The translations under genes and the position numbers were made by a program. The notes beneath the pieces were generated by a model. It saw only the letters and a program-made list of their open reading frames with translations, ran no database searches and was not told the DNA's origin. Shown in pieces: positions 23,443 to 37,600 of a stretch of 64,000 nt of DNA. This DNA comes from Lytechinus variegatus (lineage: Eukaryota; Echinodermata; Echinoidea; Temnopleuroida; Toxopneustidae), in assembly GCF_018143015.1 (NCBI RefSeq), contig NC_054756.1:20765298-20829297 (forward strand), read 5' to 3'. Positions within the stretch are counted from its first letter, which is position 1; each line of letters begins with the position of its first letter.

Positions 23443-23676
23443 ATGTGCCATCACATCGGGTTATCGTGTCGGGTTAGACACTCATGAAACCTGACCATTC
23501 GAGGAAAGTGCCTCTAAATTTTCAAAAGGTCTGGTCCAATTTACCCGATGGTTTGTGAATACTATAGCAAAATTCTCGAATGGTCGGGTCAACTGGACGT
23601 TTTGGGCATTTAGAGGGCCCTTTTCTTGAATGGTCGGGTATACGCAATTGCCAGACCCAACGTGATGGCACAAGCT
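23443..23676. mobile_element. MITE with GTGCCATCACA inverted ends
   Basis: Left GTGCCATCACATCGGGTT and right AACGTGATGGCAC are inverted. TTCGAGGAAAGTGC and AATGGTCGGGT blocks recur inside in both orientations. Confidence 0.65.
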
Positions 23677-24421
23677 GAAGTGTGACTATCTGATGCATCC
23701 ATCTGCTTTGATGTGGTATCTCTGCATCATCTCTGTGTACGGGTATGGGTCTAATATCTCATCATATTAGCAACTAGGCGTATGATTTCCAATGGATTCT
23801 GTACTTGATTCATCCATTTTAATTGCCCTTCGGTCTGCAAAAAATGTGTCAATATGGTAAGTCTACAATTCAAACGCTGAAGCAAAACTAGTAACAGGTG
23901 TTTGTGCATTGTGACTACGTAGGTTTGCCTAATAATTATATGGAAAGCAAGTGACACCAAAATTTATTGTGTGTGTACGTGAAAGCCTGATCAGAAAACT
24001 AACAAGAGATGACATACATCTACAACCCTCCTTATATCTTTGATTTTAATCAATCCATTTGTGCATGCATGTCACTTACAGCAAATTATGAAGTTGATGG
24101 CTAGCCATAGATACATTGTATCATTGTCATGCCTAGTAGAAAATTTTTTTAATTCGTTTTGCATGTCAGAATTTTTTTACAGGAATGTACTCTGAAAATT
24201 GTGATGACCTTTGACTGTTAAAATTGGGGCTATCCAGAAGATTTTTTCCTTCCTGATTATTTGCCAGATACATGTACGCCACTAGGTACAAATAGTTAAG
24301 ATTGTATTAAAAGTGTAGTATTTCATATTTATGAACTTGGTGGCTGCCAAAGAAGAAGATAAAGAGACACAGAGAGCATCACCACTGAGAAATCCCCAGA
24401 GCAAGCACACAAACTCCCTTA

Positions 24422-24653
24422 GGGGGTGTTGCAAGAAAATATTTGCAATCAATCGCAAATATTCTGTTACAATTTTACAATTGATTGATCACTTTTAACT
24501 ATATCAAATCAGATTACACTCCTTGTTTCATGGAGCAGATACATGTACAGTGTAAGCAATAAATCGCAAATTTACAATTAATTGCATGGCATATGCTTGA
24601 TTTCGGGGAAAAAATAGACTTGCAATTGATCGCAAGTTTCTTGCAATACCCCA
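24422..24653. mobile_element. MITE (family J), GGGGTGTTGCAAGAAA ends
   Basis: Left GGGGGTGTTGCAAGAAAATA and right TTTCTTGCAATACCCC are inverted. Copies: 37148-37364 (well matched) and 42005-42230 (diverged). Confidence 0.8.
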
Positions 24654-24659
24654 TTAGTC

Positions 24660-25570
24660 TCGTATCCGGCTATTGTACATCACAGCACAATTATTAAAAA
24701 AACCCAGATTATTCTGACAAGGGTCACAGAGTTTCTGAGCTGCCAATTTGAAGTTTACAGTGATTTAGCTATGATACATCATGGATAGATTATCAGGTTT
24801 TATATAAAGACAAAGTACAGTGTAGAGTAAATTTACACCGATTAGTTGGAAGTGTAGCTATCGTGTCAAAAAATCTATGGGGAGAGTATTTAATGTGTAC
24901 TATATGTGCACTAGCCAATGTGCGAAAGCAGTGAATAAACTATAAAGGAATAGGTCTCAACTAACCCTCTTCAGTGTATATTGATTATAGGGTGTATTAC
25001 ATGCTCATGATAATTACATATACATGACATTTGGAAGAGGTAGCAATTTGAAGTTTTTCTCTTAAATCATCATACTTGATTAATCACTTAATGGAGATGC
25101 AAGATAGCTTCATTGCAGGAGAGTTTTACCTCTTGCTTTTTTAGCATCTTGTGGTAGTCTACAGTTTGCTTGCTTTAATATCATTCTCAACTGAAGAGGG
25201 GAAATGTTCACATTTCACACAAAGTTGAGAAGGAATATCAGCTTCAATGTCAAAGAGAGCCCAAAGAAACTAATAATTCAATGAGGTTAGGAGTGTAAGG
25301 GTGAAATAGTAAATACTTGCATACATTTTACTTGTCCATGTATTTAGACAGGAAACTTATTTTGCACAACAAAAAATCAAAGCAAAGGAAAGGAAGAAAT
25401 AAAAAAAAAGAATATTGTAAACACTCAAAGCAAAAAATTAAAGAAGTTTTGAAACAAAACAAAAAATGGATGGTTAATTTCCCAGAGAATCCATAAGCGA
25501 AAGTTACAGGTGCATTTTGCTGCTTCAGTGATGCCAATTTGCCACAGAAATAAAAAAAGAGCGATTCAAC
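24660..25570. other. Downstream of syntaxin exon B, probable 3' UTR or flank
   Basis: AT-rich with no recognised coding block or element. Lies directly 3' of the exon B stop on the minus strand. Confidence 0.4.
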
Positions 25571-25660
25571 TTACACGCTGAAATAGATGATTAGCGCTAC
25601 TACGACTATGAGTACCAGTACACAGATCAATAACAGGAATTTCTTCCGTCTTGCTTTTGA
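25571..25660 (-). CDS. STX12: Syntaxin alternative last exon B (membrane anchor)
   Basis: Acceptor CCCTCAG is followed by 29 codons and TAA: SKARRKKFLLLICVLVLIVV and on to IIYFSV. The first twelve positions nearly repeat exon A, so the two exons look like a duplication. The stop codon sits inside GTGTAAGT, a good 5' splice consensus, so a further 3' exon is possible. Confidence 0.85.
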   Translation of the reverse strand, partial: SKARRKKFLLLICVLVLIVVVALIIYFSV

Positions 25661-28600
25661 CTGAGGGGTAAGGGTGTGAATAGCATTGAAAACCACATGT
25701 TAATCATACATAATAATTCCTTGAATAGGAATTAAAATATCAAATATCTTTCTATAGTTAATAAACAATTCATTGAATAGGAATTAAAATATCAAATATC
25801 TTTCTATAGTTAATACATAAATCAATGATTGCCATTAATTGTAATATTTCAATAATGCATATAAAAAATGATACACAATAAAATCAGTCCAGGTTGAAGA
25901 AATCATCTCACTTGAACTCATTTTGCGACAAAGTCAATCATTATATTGCCATTTTGGTGACATAACCTCATATCTTGAAATGGCATGAAGAAAACCTTTG
26001 TGGTACTAAAGACTAAATAATCTATCAAGTAAATAGTAATGTCTGGTTGTCCAGACATTACCCTCTCGTGGTTTTATGAGATACAAGCTTTTGTCATCCA
26101 ATGGCAATATCCAATGGAGATTTTAGGGGCTCATAACACAGAGGTTTGCAATCAAACGCTAAAGCGAAAATACTAGTAGGCCAATCAAGCTCCTTGTTAA
26201 ATGCACATTGTGTCCATAACACTGATCATAGACCAATCAGAAAGGTTCTTTCATATTTGCAATCTATCGCAAACCTTTATGATATGGGCCCCCGAATATT
26301 TTTTCTTCGTTTCATTTGTAGGAAAAGATCATTTCATAAAAATATAATCATCGACAAACATATACAAGACTGGACGTAAGGAATACAATAATATCAATGT
26401 ACATATACAATTATGACCACGCTGGACAATCATGAAGCGCAAATCCGAAGAGCTTGTCCATGTTACTATTATTAACTGTCCTTCCATTGCGAATAAAACT
26501 TCCAATGAGGCCTTCTGCGAGTCAGTCAATGCAATAGTGACACAACAAATATATATTCCATGATTAAATCATTTCCCACGACATTGAGCATTTGAAACTG
26601 GACAGACGGCTTCTATCGCAAGGAGAGATAAAGGATTAAAGCAATGACTCCAGCCAGGATTATACAGCAGATGAGGAGGAGGAACTTCTTTCTTCTCGCC
26701 TTTTTCTAAAATCGGACATCAGAGGTAAGAACACAGGAGAAAACATTGAAAGACGAGGATAATACATACATGTATTGGTATTCGATGGGTATGTAACCTA
26801 CGACCAAATCATGCACGTAAAGAACATACATGAACATGGTATGTGTACATTAATTTTGTTTTCAAACCAAAAGCATATTTACTACTATTTTGTATCTGAA
26901 ATGGGTTTTTCTACATACATGTAGTATGCCTCTTGTTGGATTGCTCCCCAGGAAGTGGAGAAAGTCTCTAGATCGTCCATATGTACACTATCTGTAATGC
27001 ACTCGAGACGTTTGGATTAGGTGCTATATCAAAGTGGAATATGATAATTCACAAATAACCTAATTCATTTGACCATTTGCAGGGAATAATTTTGCTTTAC
27101 AAATTTGAATAGCATATTTCGGTCATAAGAGAAAAAGCTCTCAACTAAGTAATGTACAGTCCTATTTAAAAATATGCTATACAAAAGACTTTATGCAGTC
27201 TTTCAAAAATGTGGAGCAAATTGCGATGCGATACCAGGAAAATTATTCCCTGAATTGGAAAACAAATTGTTCCTCTAATACCTTGTCAATCTAATGAACC
27301 TTTCCATGCTGACTACATGCACGTCTTATTAAAGTTTGATCAAAGGTCAACTAACCTGGTATGTCACTGCTTTCTCAAGTTGTGTGTTGGCCTGTTCTAC
27401 GTGTACCTCTGCTGATTCTACATTAGCTTCTATGCTGTCTGAAAATTGCAAAATGACATGAAAAAATGAAAAACATGTAAAATATTTAAGAAAAACAATG
27501 ACAAATGGTATTTTCTCAAAGAGCAGGGTAGCCAGTGAAGTGGCTATAAACCAGTTCACGGTTAGCTGATGATCGACTTTTCTCAAATGACCTTTGCGAT
27601 TTTTCATTTGGATGAGCAATAACATTTTCAAATGAAGATGTTGCGTAAGTTTTCGCGGCAAAGCATTCGAATTCTAAGAATGAAAAGTACTGTGCAGACC
27701 AGGTGACTAGAATAGTACATCAAGGGTAAAGTTTTTGAAATCTGGTTTGTTTTATTGTCTGCTTCTGGCACATTTTGACTATAGTTTGGGCTACTGTCAT
27801 TACCAGTGATTATGAAGACTTTTGTTTCTCTTTAGCTTGGATGTGATGAAAAGAATATTTTAAAAGGAATACATGAATAATCATCAAATCACAAATGGCT
27901 ATGTCGGTGAATTTAAAAACCCACCTTCACGGTTTATCTGAAATGACCTTTTACTGCATGTGCGCAGTTTACAACCGTGAACAGGCTTATTCTAGTAATT
28001 GAAACATTGTTATTATCATTACATAATTTAAAGAAAAGTACTGTGAGGATTGATTAGGATAGTTAGGTTTGTGGGTTTCATGGGGTTGCTCCCTCAAAAA
28101 AATATTGTTTATCTTAATCTGGTGTATTTGCAATCTGTAGAATATACTTTTTCAATGACAGAGCTTGTTTTAATTTTCTGTATTTTATCATAGTTTACTA
28201 TTTTGCCAGTCTTCCTGTCAAATCGTATAACTCTTAAGTAGTAAGAAGACAGAATTCATACTAAGGCCTTTAACAGAAGAGCCTAGAAAAAAGCTCTTTA
28301 GGAAATTATCATAACAATTTACATACCACATATTGCAAATTGCTTCAAAAATCAATCAAAGTTTGCAGATTAAATTCTTAATTATCTATCCTATATAAGA
28401 ATTTTAAAGAAAATTTCGACTTCGGCACAGAATCTGTTCTCCCTTTGACATATTAAAACAATTGCATTCAAATGTGAGTGGGAAAACAAATTAAGTTTCA
28501 GATTTGTGACCTTGATTAAGTGAATTGTTATTGTTATACCGAGGTTTTTGACCTGACTGCTAAGAAAGCATGAATGCCTGTGATCAAGCAGCCAGGGGAT

Positions 28601-31600
28601 CAATGGCTTCACCCTAAAAAGACAGGGCTATTTTGGAGGCTAGAAAAACTGGGGGCCTTTTGGGCCCTCCCTAAGATCTCGGCCGTTGGTCGTCCAATCG
28701 CAACCAAATTTGGCACACACATCCTTTGTCATGTCCTCTAAAAGAAAACATAGTCAAAATACTGATATTCATTGTATTTTTTAATATATGCATAATTAAT
28801 TATGCGAATATGCAAATTTTTATCAAAAAATTGAATTTTTCATACTTTGGTACCTATTGCGGTCCATAAATTCCCGTTTCAAGGTTTTCAGCTGTAAGAA
28901 GAGGTTGTTTATCATGGAATTGTGTTATTTCGTGCTTGAATTATTAGAAATGCTTATGCAAATTAGTAATTACTAAATATGCAAATAAGTACTCTGCACG
29001 CGTTATGTAGAGAAATACAACATTTGGCATGTTTTATTGCATTACACTCTCTTGCAATGAGCCAAAGCAATCTTGGAAGATAAACAAGTGATGTGTTACA
29101 TGTACACTAGCTGGTGAAAACAAAGCATAAGAGATATCACATAATTTATGCAAATTATATTCATAATTATGTGAATATGCAAATTTTTATCAAAAAATTG
29201 AATTTTTCATATTTTGGTACTTATTGCGGTCCATAAATTCCTGTTTCAAGGTTTTCAGCTGTAAGAAGAGGTTGTTTATCATGGAATTGTGTTGTTTCAT
29301 GCTTGAATTATTAGATATGCTTATGCAAATTAGTAATTACTAAATATGCAAATAAGTACTCCGCATGCGTTATGTAGAGAAATACAATAATTGGCATGTT
29401 TTATTGCATTACTTTTCTTATGTTTTTCTTTGATTTTAATTTCTTATGTATTTCTTTATTTTGCATTTCTTATGTATTTCTTTATTTTTTTATGCAATGT
29501 TTTTCATTATTTTCATATCCTAGAACTGCTACTTGAATTCACAAGTGACATAATATAGAAAGAAACAAATAAAAATGTAGTTAGAAAACAATGTGTAAAA
29601 CATTCATTCAAATACCATACACTTTACACACAAACGAATACAAATTTCTTACGTGTCATTTCTTACGTGACATGTGATACGAAAATGTTACGTAACTCCG
29701 CAACCGCGGCATGGGGGTATACAAATTTGATATCAAAAGTTGCGCAAAACTCAAGAGAAAAAAGTCATGAAATGGCGGCGCGAACGCTTCATGCGCAAAA
29801 AAGTTATCGCGATTTATGTACAGGGGGGGGGGGCCTAAAAGGCCCCCCCAGTCTTTTTAGGGTTAAGGTCCTCTTGGTCCACTTGGGAATCAACCCAGGT
29901 CACCGGAATCCGAAACCCCTGCTCTACCGACTGAGCAATCGCGCTTCCTAGAAATTGTGGGCATTTGAAAGATACATGTAGGAAATACACATGTAGGTAA
30001 TTTTTCTTACCTATCATATCTCCCTGTTCATGGACCATGGTAGCAAGGTCTTTGAATATTTGGTTCACATCAAGAATATCGGACTGTGAAGAAAAACATG
30101 ACAAAGGTTAATACTAAGAGCAAAATAAGAGCTTAAGGGACAAGTCCACCCCAACAAAAAGTTGATTTGAATAAAATGAGAAAAATCCAACAAGCAAAAC
30201 ACTGAAAATTTCATCAAAATCGGATGTAAAAATAAAGCTATGACATTTTAAAATTTTGCTTAATTCACAAAACAGTTATATTCACATCTTGGTCGGTATG
30301 CAAATGAGGAAACTGATGACGTCATCCACTCACTATTTTTTTGTATTTCATTATATGAAATAGGGATTGTCAAATCTATAAAAAATGAAATATTGTATAA
30401 TTCAAACAATAATAAACGTATTAGTGATGGACATCGTCAAATGACTCACCCAGTTGTGCATATATCACTGTTTTGTGAAAAATAAGGTAACTTTAAAGTG
30501 TCATAACTTTCTTATTTTACATCCAATTTTGATGAAATTTTCAGCACTATGCTAGTTTGATTTTTCTCTATTTATTCAAGTTAGCATTTTCCTTGGGTGG
30601 ACTTGACCTTTAAAGGGACCGTTACACCTGTTGGTCATCTTAAAGATTACAGCCGACATATGGTCAGCATTCATCAAAACGCCTCTGTTGTGCAATATCA
30701 AATTTATTTGGTTTCGTACTAGAAATCAATGATACACCTGTATTAGCCCTCTTTAATGAACATCATGTTTTTGTATTTTTATACTTTTCTATGTGAACAT
30801 ATCTTTTGAACATTATGATCAAGCCAATATGGTTTACCCCGGTATTAATCCTTGTATACAACTACACTTTAAATTGCAAAAAGGCAATTAAAAGGCAAAT
30901 ATTAAAGTATTCTTTCACACTTCCATGACTTTTTAAAAGTATTATCCCACCACACTTAAAGTAAATTGTTTTTGGTTGATCTTATACCTTAAATTGGACC
31001 TTAAACTAGTTTTTCAAAATGTGAAAGAAAGTTTAATGATCGATTGATAAAAAACCTTTGTATTATGGGCTCCTTGGGTAAGAGTCAATGAAGAGATTCA
31101 CATGAATAGTGACAAGGGGAAAAAAGATAAGAAATTAAGAGCGATGTTTTCTTATCTGAACACATATGCATTGATATTTTTAAGGAGGTTCTCACATCAG
31201 GGTTACGTAACATAAAGATTAGTGATCAATCGCTAAATGAACTGACCAATCAATATCAATGTTACATGCGCATTAGGTTTAAAATACTGACAAAGAACCA
31301 ATCAGTGCTATTCTTTCATATTTGCAATTTTATCGCAAACCTTTGTATTACGGAGCCCTGGACACTTAGACGGTGACACGACATTTGCTCCGGCAACAAT
31401 TGCTCTGGTCTTAATTTTCCAACGATATAGGGTTACAGTTAAGGTTGCAATAGGGATTTATGTTAGGTTTGGGGTGAGGTTTAGGATAGGATATATTGTT
31501 AAATCCAAGGTTGAAATTGGTCATTCGATTAGTGCTTGGAATTTACAGTTATTGCTGATGGAGTAAATGTCATGGAGCCATGTTGGCAAGCCATTTTTAT

Positions 31601-34600
31601 ATAAAGAATTCAAATCTTCATAACAAAAAATCAGATTCCTGACGTCAACGATCATTTCTTGATATCAAGATACAAAATTAACTTGGCTTTTCATACATGC
31701 TGTACAGCGGAATACAATGGGGGCTGCTTCATTAAGACTACCACAGAAACCTTGATTTTGATTGGCTGTTGAGTCCTGTTACCATGGTAGCTGCAATCAT
31801 GGCAAAGGTACCATTGTTGTAACTCTTTATGCAATGGGCGTCTGGTGAAATAGCCCCCTTTATAGAACATAAGTGATGATATTCAAGCTCTGGGCCCTGT
31901 TTCATAAATCTTGTAATAACAAATTTGCCATGACAGTTAAAAGCTACTGAAATCCTCCACCCTGATTGCCTGGTAATGACTTTGTTACAGAAACTATTAT
32001 TATAACAAGTCTTAATGAAATGGGACCCTGATGCAAGATTTGACTCACCTCTAACTTTTTGAGTTGTGATTCCCTTTCCTTGATAGCTTCAAAGTCTTCA
32101 TAGCTGACCTGACTCTGTTGAGTCATACCTGTATCCTGTCTTGAGCTTTCAATAATAATCATCACATTATCATCTCAGCTATCAGGAAATCATCATAAGC
32201 AGAGCTTACAACACCTTCATGAGATTCTACTATTTTCAATAAATACAGTATTCTTCTCAAATATTGGCAGCTATTCTGTGAAGAACACACCCCTACTGAG
32301 ATATTTTGCTCAAACTAGTTTGTTGAAGTTTTCATTTTAATGCTTAGTGAACTTCCTTGTGTTATGTTTGAAGATGAATACCAGGGGCCCGTTTCATGAA
32401 GCTGTTCGTAAGTTACGAATGACTTTACGCACGACAGGTGACCCTTTCTTATGCTACATGATATCCCTATGTAACTGATTCAGCACCTAAGAACAGGTTC
32501 CAGTCGTGCGTAAAGTTGTTCGTAACTTTACGAACAGCTTTATGAAACACCACCCTGTTTCTGTTTGTGGTAACTCCCGTAAGAACTCGGCAGGACAGCA
32601 GTTTGCTGGTAAACGCCAAGCTGGTATTAAACCAATTACCTATGAAACATTTTACGTCTAGGTTAATCAGTCATAGTGGCTGACGTTATAGACGACAGAT
32701 ATCACTCTCGGGCCTTTTTATCAAAGTGGAGACAATGGCAGAGTTGGGATTCGAACTCACAACCTTACGATTATGAGTCCAATGCTCTAACCACTGGACC
32801 ACATGACCCTGTTGTGGTAACGATCTCAAAATGAGTTCAATCAGAATCCAATATAATGACCCCTACCCCAAGTGTTTGTATGTATGAATAAAAAATATTT
32901 GCCAAATGGCTCTGGAGAAAAAGAAAATTGTTGAGGAAGTAGCAAAATAAGCACAGAATTCTGTACAATGTTGGATATTTTTCTGAACAATATCAATACA
33001 CTGTCCCACATATGTCTTTTGGCGTTAGTGATCATCAGAATTATTGGTTTTCGGCTAACATTTCATGATTTCATAAAGATAAGCTTATATCAATGTACAT
33101 GTACCAGAACTACATTTGTGATAAAATGATGGCAGTTAACCATGGTTTTACAGAATTTCTCATGAAATAATTATTTGTTGCAACTATCTTCTTTAACCTT
33201 TAAAATAACAACATTAGACACTGTGAGATATTTACCTTTCGAACCCTCCTATAAGTGTATCACTTGAATGATCTTCGTAACCTCCCTGTATGAAAGAGTG
33301 GTAAAACAGAAGAATGTGTGTAAATAGAGATGACAGTGATACTGTAGGTTGAAAGAAATTTTAATACTATTTACTTATTTATTCATTCATTCATTTCATA
33401 TATTTCACGAGGATGACTCTGTCAGTGGCTCAAACACTGTTGTACTTAGAGGCCCTGGAATACAAAAGTGAAAATACATTAGAAAAACAATAACAGAACA
33501 TGTACATGAAACTTATTGTCAACTAAATTACAGTTCAGTAGATTGGAGTCAGCAACTTGCAACTGATTGCAAATAAAAACTGAAATTTGCAAGTGTTTGA
33601 AGAAATATACCTGTATGGTAAATTGCTAATTCGCTGGCCTACCTTAATTTAGTCTTTGCCATTCCATCCATCAACATTTTGTCTTACAACCATTTGGTTC
33701 AATAACCATTTTGTCCAATCATCAATTTGTCTAATCACCAGTTCGTCTATGACCATTTGGTCTCATAGTTGGTTGGTCTAATATTCATTTCATTTTCATT
33801 CATTTCTCCCAATTAATCCTTTATAGTCCAATTAGACCAAATGGTATGTGGACTGAATGGCTATTGGACCAATCGGTTTTAGACAAAATGGGGAGTGGAT
33901 GAAATGGCTATTAGACAGTGTGGATAGTGGACGAACTGATGGTAGACTATAGGAATAACGCATTCCGCGGAGTTGTTTAGCAAGTATGCAGTGCACGAGA
34001 GGTTTCTTCTGAGCATGCGCACTCCACACTCGCCTCTGGCTCGTGTGGAGTGTGCATGCGAAGAAGAAACCTCTCGTGCACTGCATATCGCTGAAAAACG
34101 ACGGGTAAATGCGTTATTCCTTTTATAAGATGGCTAAGTAATTTCGAACGCAATTTTAAGCACCTTATATGAGAAAGAAATAATGAAATAGTCTAAATCA
34201 AATATCAAAAATTTTGAAATTGCACTTACCGTGGGTTAGACAATTTGGGTGCGCGAAATTCGCACGGGCGTGCAGGGATAGACACTTTTCGCGAATGATC
34301 ACGTGGTACGCTTTGACCAATCAGCAAGCTGCAAATTATTTAGCCATCTTATAACAAATGTTAGTAGACGAGTTGCTATTTGAACGAATTGGCATCAGAC
34401 CAATCGAAAATAAACCCACTATAGCAACGTATATTCATTCCTACTTTATATTGCTTAAAGCTTGTGTATAGTTTTGGTAAATCCAGTATTCCAATTCATT
34501 GCTAGCTAATATGAATGGATATGCCCTATAACAGTTATGATGTGGAGGATATGAAATGAAAATGTGTTTTACAGGATAAATTTTGCGATTTTACATGGAA

Positions 34601-37600
34601 ATTTAACTTGATCGGGTCACCCGATCAAATTAAAATATTTGTGTGTTTTTGTCTTTCAATTAAATCCTATTCCAAATCATGGAATGGGCTGAAACTTTCA
34701 AGATATGTTCTTTGTCTGTAACTTTTGGATATCTAATCACTAAATTTATAAGATAAATGCTTGAATGCCCATTTTTAAAATTTAAAACAAGCATCGCCGA
34801 GAGAGGGCGCTATATATCCAAGATTTGAATATTTGAAATTTTCTCAGAGAAGTGCAGTTGGAAAAATATCCAACGGTCTCTAAGCTTCAGTAAGACTGTC
34901 ATATTAGATGATATTCGATTATCAATCACATTATTGACCCTTTACCAAAGCTATACACAGGCTTTAACGCACGCATCAACACCTCAACTATTCTATTAAT
35001 GATACTGGAAGCAAGAATCATTGGTAAATTGAAGGATATTTTTGCAATGCTTGTTCGTTTGGTATTTACTATTTATGTTAGTTCTGAAGCAACAAATTCT
35101 GTCTTTTGCCCACAGCCTGTTTCTTCTTCAAGGCTTGATGGACATCAATCCTCAGTGGTAAAGAAGAGAACATGAGATTTTTAAAGCAAAAATTCAATTT
35201 GAATGAAATTGTGCAATCTTGCACAGGGAACATAATGTATGGGCAGCTGCCTGCAAACATCATGGGGACATTGCATAGACTGTACAATCTACATTATAAT
35301 GCATGGTATACTACCAGATAATATCAAGACAATACACTTTAATACTCAGTCTCATGCCAATTATTATATGACTCATCCTACTTGCCATAACGTAAAGCTG
35401 TCGTGACACGACATTTGCTCTGGCGACAAATGCTCCAGGCTTAATTTGGTCTAAGATGTAGGGTTAGGATCAAGGTGGGAATAGGGTTTTATGTTGGGAT
35501 TAAGGTAGGGTATGGTGTTAAACCAAAGGTTGAAGTTGATCATTCAAAATGTGAGTGGAATTAAGAACGGAGCAATTGTCGCCGGAGAAAATGTCATGGT
35601 GCCAATACTCACTGAGGTCGTTGACCCTGTTCTGACTTTGTCGTAGGAATCTCTCTCTCTCTGAGCTGCATCTCTCTGTACCCTCTGGAACTGATTGAGT
35701 GCCGAGGTAAATTCACCTGTCAGACGCTCTCTCTGCATCTTCTGCTGCTTCTGTTTAACCAAGAGGAAAATTACAAAACGAAGTTGAAAATTTGATGACT
35801 CAGAGGGGTGCACAATTATATAATATTGACTGGCATAGAATGAGATATAAACCAATATTGCCCAATGTGAATCCAATATTGCCCAAGCCGAAGGCGCGGG
35901 CAATATGGATTCAAAGAGGGAAATATGGGTTTGTATCTCATTCTATGCCAGTTAATATTATTATTATTACCTATCAAGTATTTTTATTCAAAACTTCATA
36001 ATGTATAAGTAGCGATCCATGCTTTAGAAGTAGCCATTTTCTCACGTCACCTACACACTGCGCATACACATAATTATTTGTTTATGTGCATGTGTATGGC
36101 ATGCTACGCACTAAGCGCTGCACTGTATAGAGATGCGCTGGGCTACAACTGCTTTCTCTTCACAAACTGGTTCCAACCGGATTTCGCGAATATTGCCCGC
36201 TGTTAAATTTACACACAAAGTCAATGGGAAAACCTGGAAGAGAGAAAATATGGCACGATATTGACCGCTGCGAAATCAGACAACACTAAATATAGATAAT
36301 GATTGCCGCGGAGAAACACTTCGTAAAGGTAATATTACAAGTTATATACATCCACACCAATGCCGAGACCAAGTAATAGGTGTCATTGTTTTTTACAGCA
36401 ATGTGTACCTGAGGTTATTGATATATCAACTTCATCTCGAATGACATTATGATTGATCATTACATGGCCCGTATTCTGAAGTCGGGTTTAACTTAAACTC
36501 AGGTTTAAAGTTGTGGTTTAAGTATGGAAAGCCAATTGTTACATAAATCACTAACAGTAGAGATATCATATCACAGCTCATTTGGCTCTCAAATCATTCA
36601 TAATTGTCTAGGAAGTATAAATTGATCACTGTCTTCACCATCGATGAATCAGGAAAGAGCAGTTAACATAAGTAACATACATTGTAATAAAAATTTTGAT
36701 ATTTTTGGCTCCCCATAATTTCAGCACAGAGTTAGACCATGGTCTAAGTTAAACCCGACTTCAGAATACAGGCCTATTTATTACAGCATGTATGACTTAT
36801 AAATATGCTGGACTAATTGAAAGGCTCTTAGTGTGGATACTAAAACAAAAGTCTGAACTGGGGTCGGGCAGATGTATGGTAGCTTTGACATTATCACAAC
36901 TGGGCCTTGTGGCGTGCGCCTGTAATCCAAGCTGTGGGGAAGTTACAAATTGATGCAGAGGTTCGAGCCCTGGTCACGTCTTTCAGATGGTGACGTTAAA
37001 GGTCGGTCCCAGACGTAAATAATCATATCTGATTGATACACGTCTGACAAAACTAAAATACACACACAACTATCATGGCAACAAGACCCAGTAGCCAATC
37101 CCAATCAGGGATCCCCTGGCAGTTACAATTAACCTGGCCCTGTCTTAGGGGGGTTGCAAGAAAATATTTGCAATGGATCGCAAATATTCTGTTGCAATTT
37201 AAAAATTGATTAATCACTTTTGACTATAGCAAATCAGATTACACTCCTTGTTTCGTGGAGCAGATTAGCAATCAATTGCAAATTTGCAATAAATTTTATG
37301 GCATATGCTTGATTTCGGGAACGAAACAGACTTGCAATTGATCGCAAGTTTCTTGCAACACCCCATTACAAAGAGTTATGATGGATCCAATCAACCTCAA
37401 GTATCAACGTCATAATTTTTTCTTCAGGAAATTTGCAGAATGTCTAATTTTCAAGAAAACTGTGAATGTATGGATATACATGTACATCATACCTTTATGC
37501 AAAAATGCTTTGTACAAAAATGTATTTTAGATGTTGGCGTTGCTGGCTTTCCATAGTTGTAGATGAATGGATGAATTTGTAACTCTTTGGAAGAGGGGGC

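Larger units (their letters stand above)
33660..34430. repeat. Degenerate CCATTTGGTCTAAT repeat, interrupted by two stacked palindromes
   Basis: 33670-33950 and 34360-34430 consist of variants of ACCATTTGGTCTAATC in both orientations. Between them lie hairpin 33951-34119 and inverted element 34120-34358 (ends TTATAAGATGGCTAA). Confidence 0.75.

Noticed and set aside
29870..29949. Functional tRNA gene on the minus strand
   Set aside because: Promoter boxes are present but stems are imperfect and the sequence continues into a SINE body.
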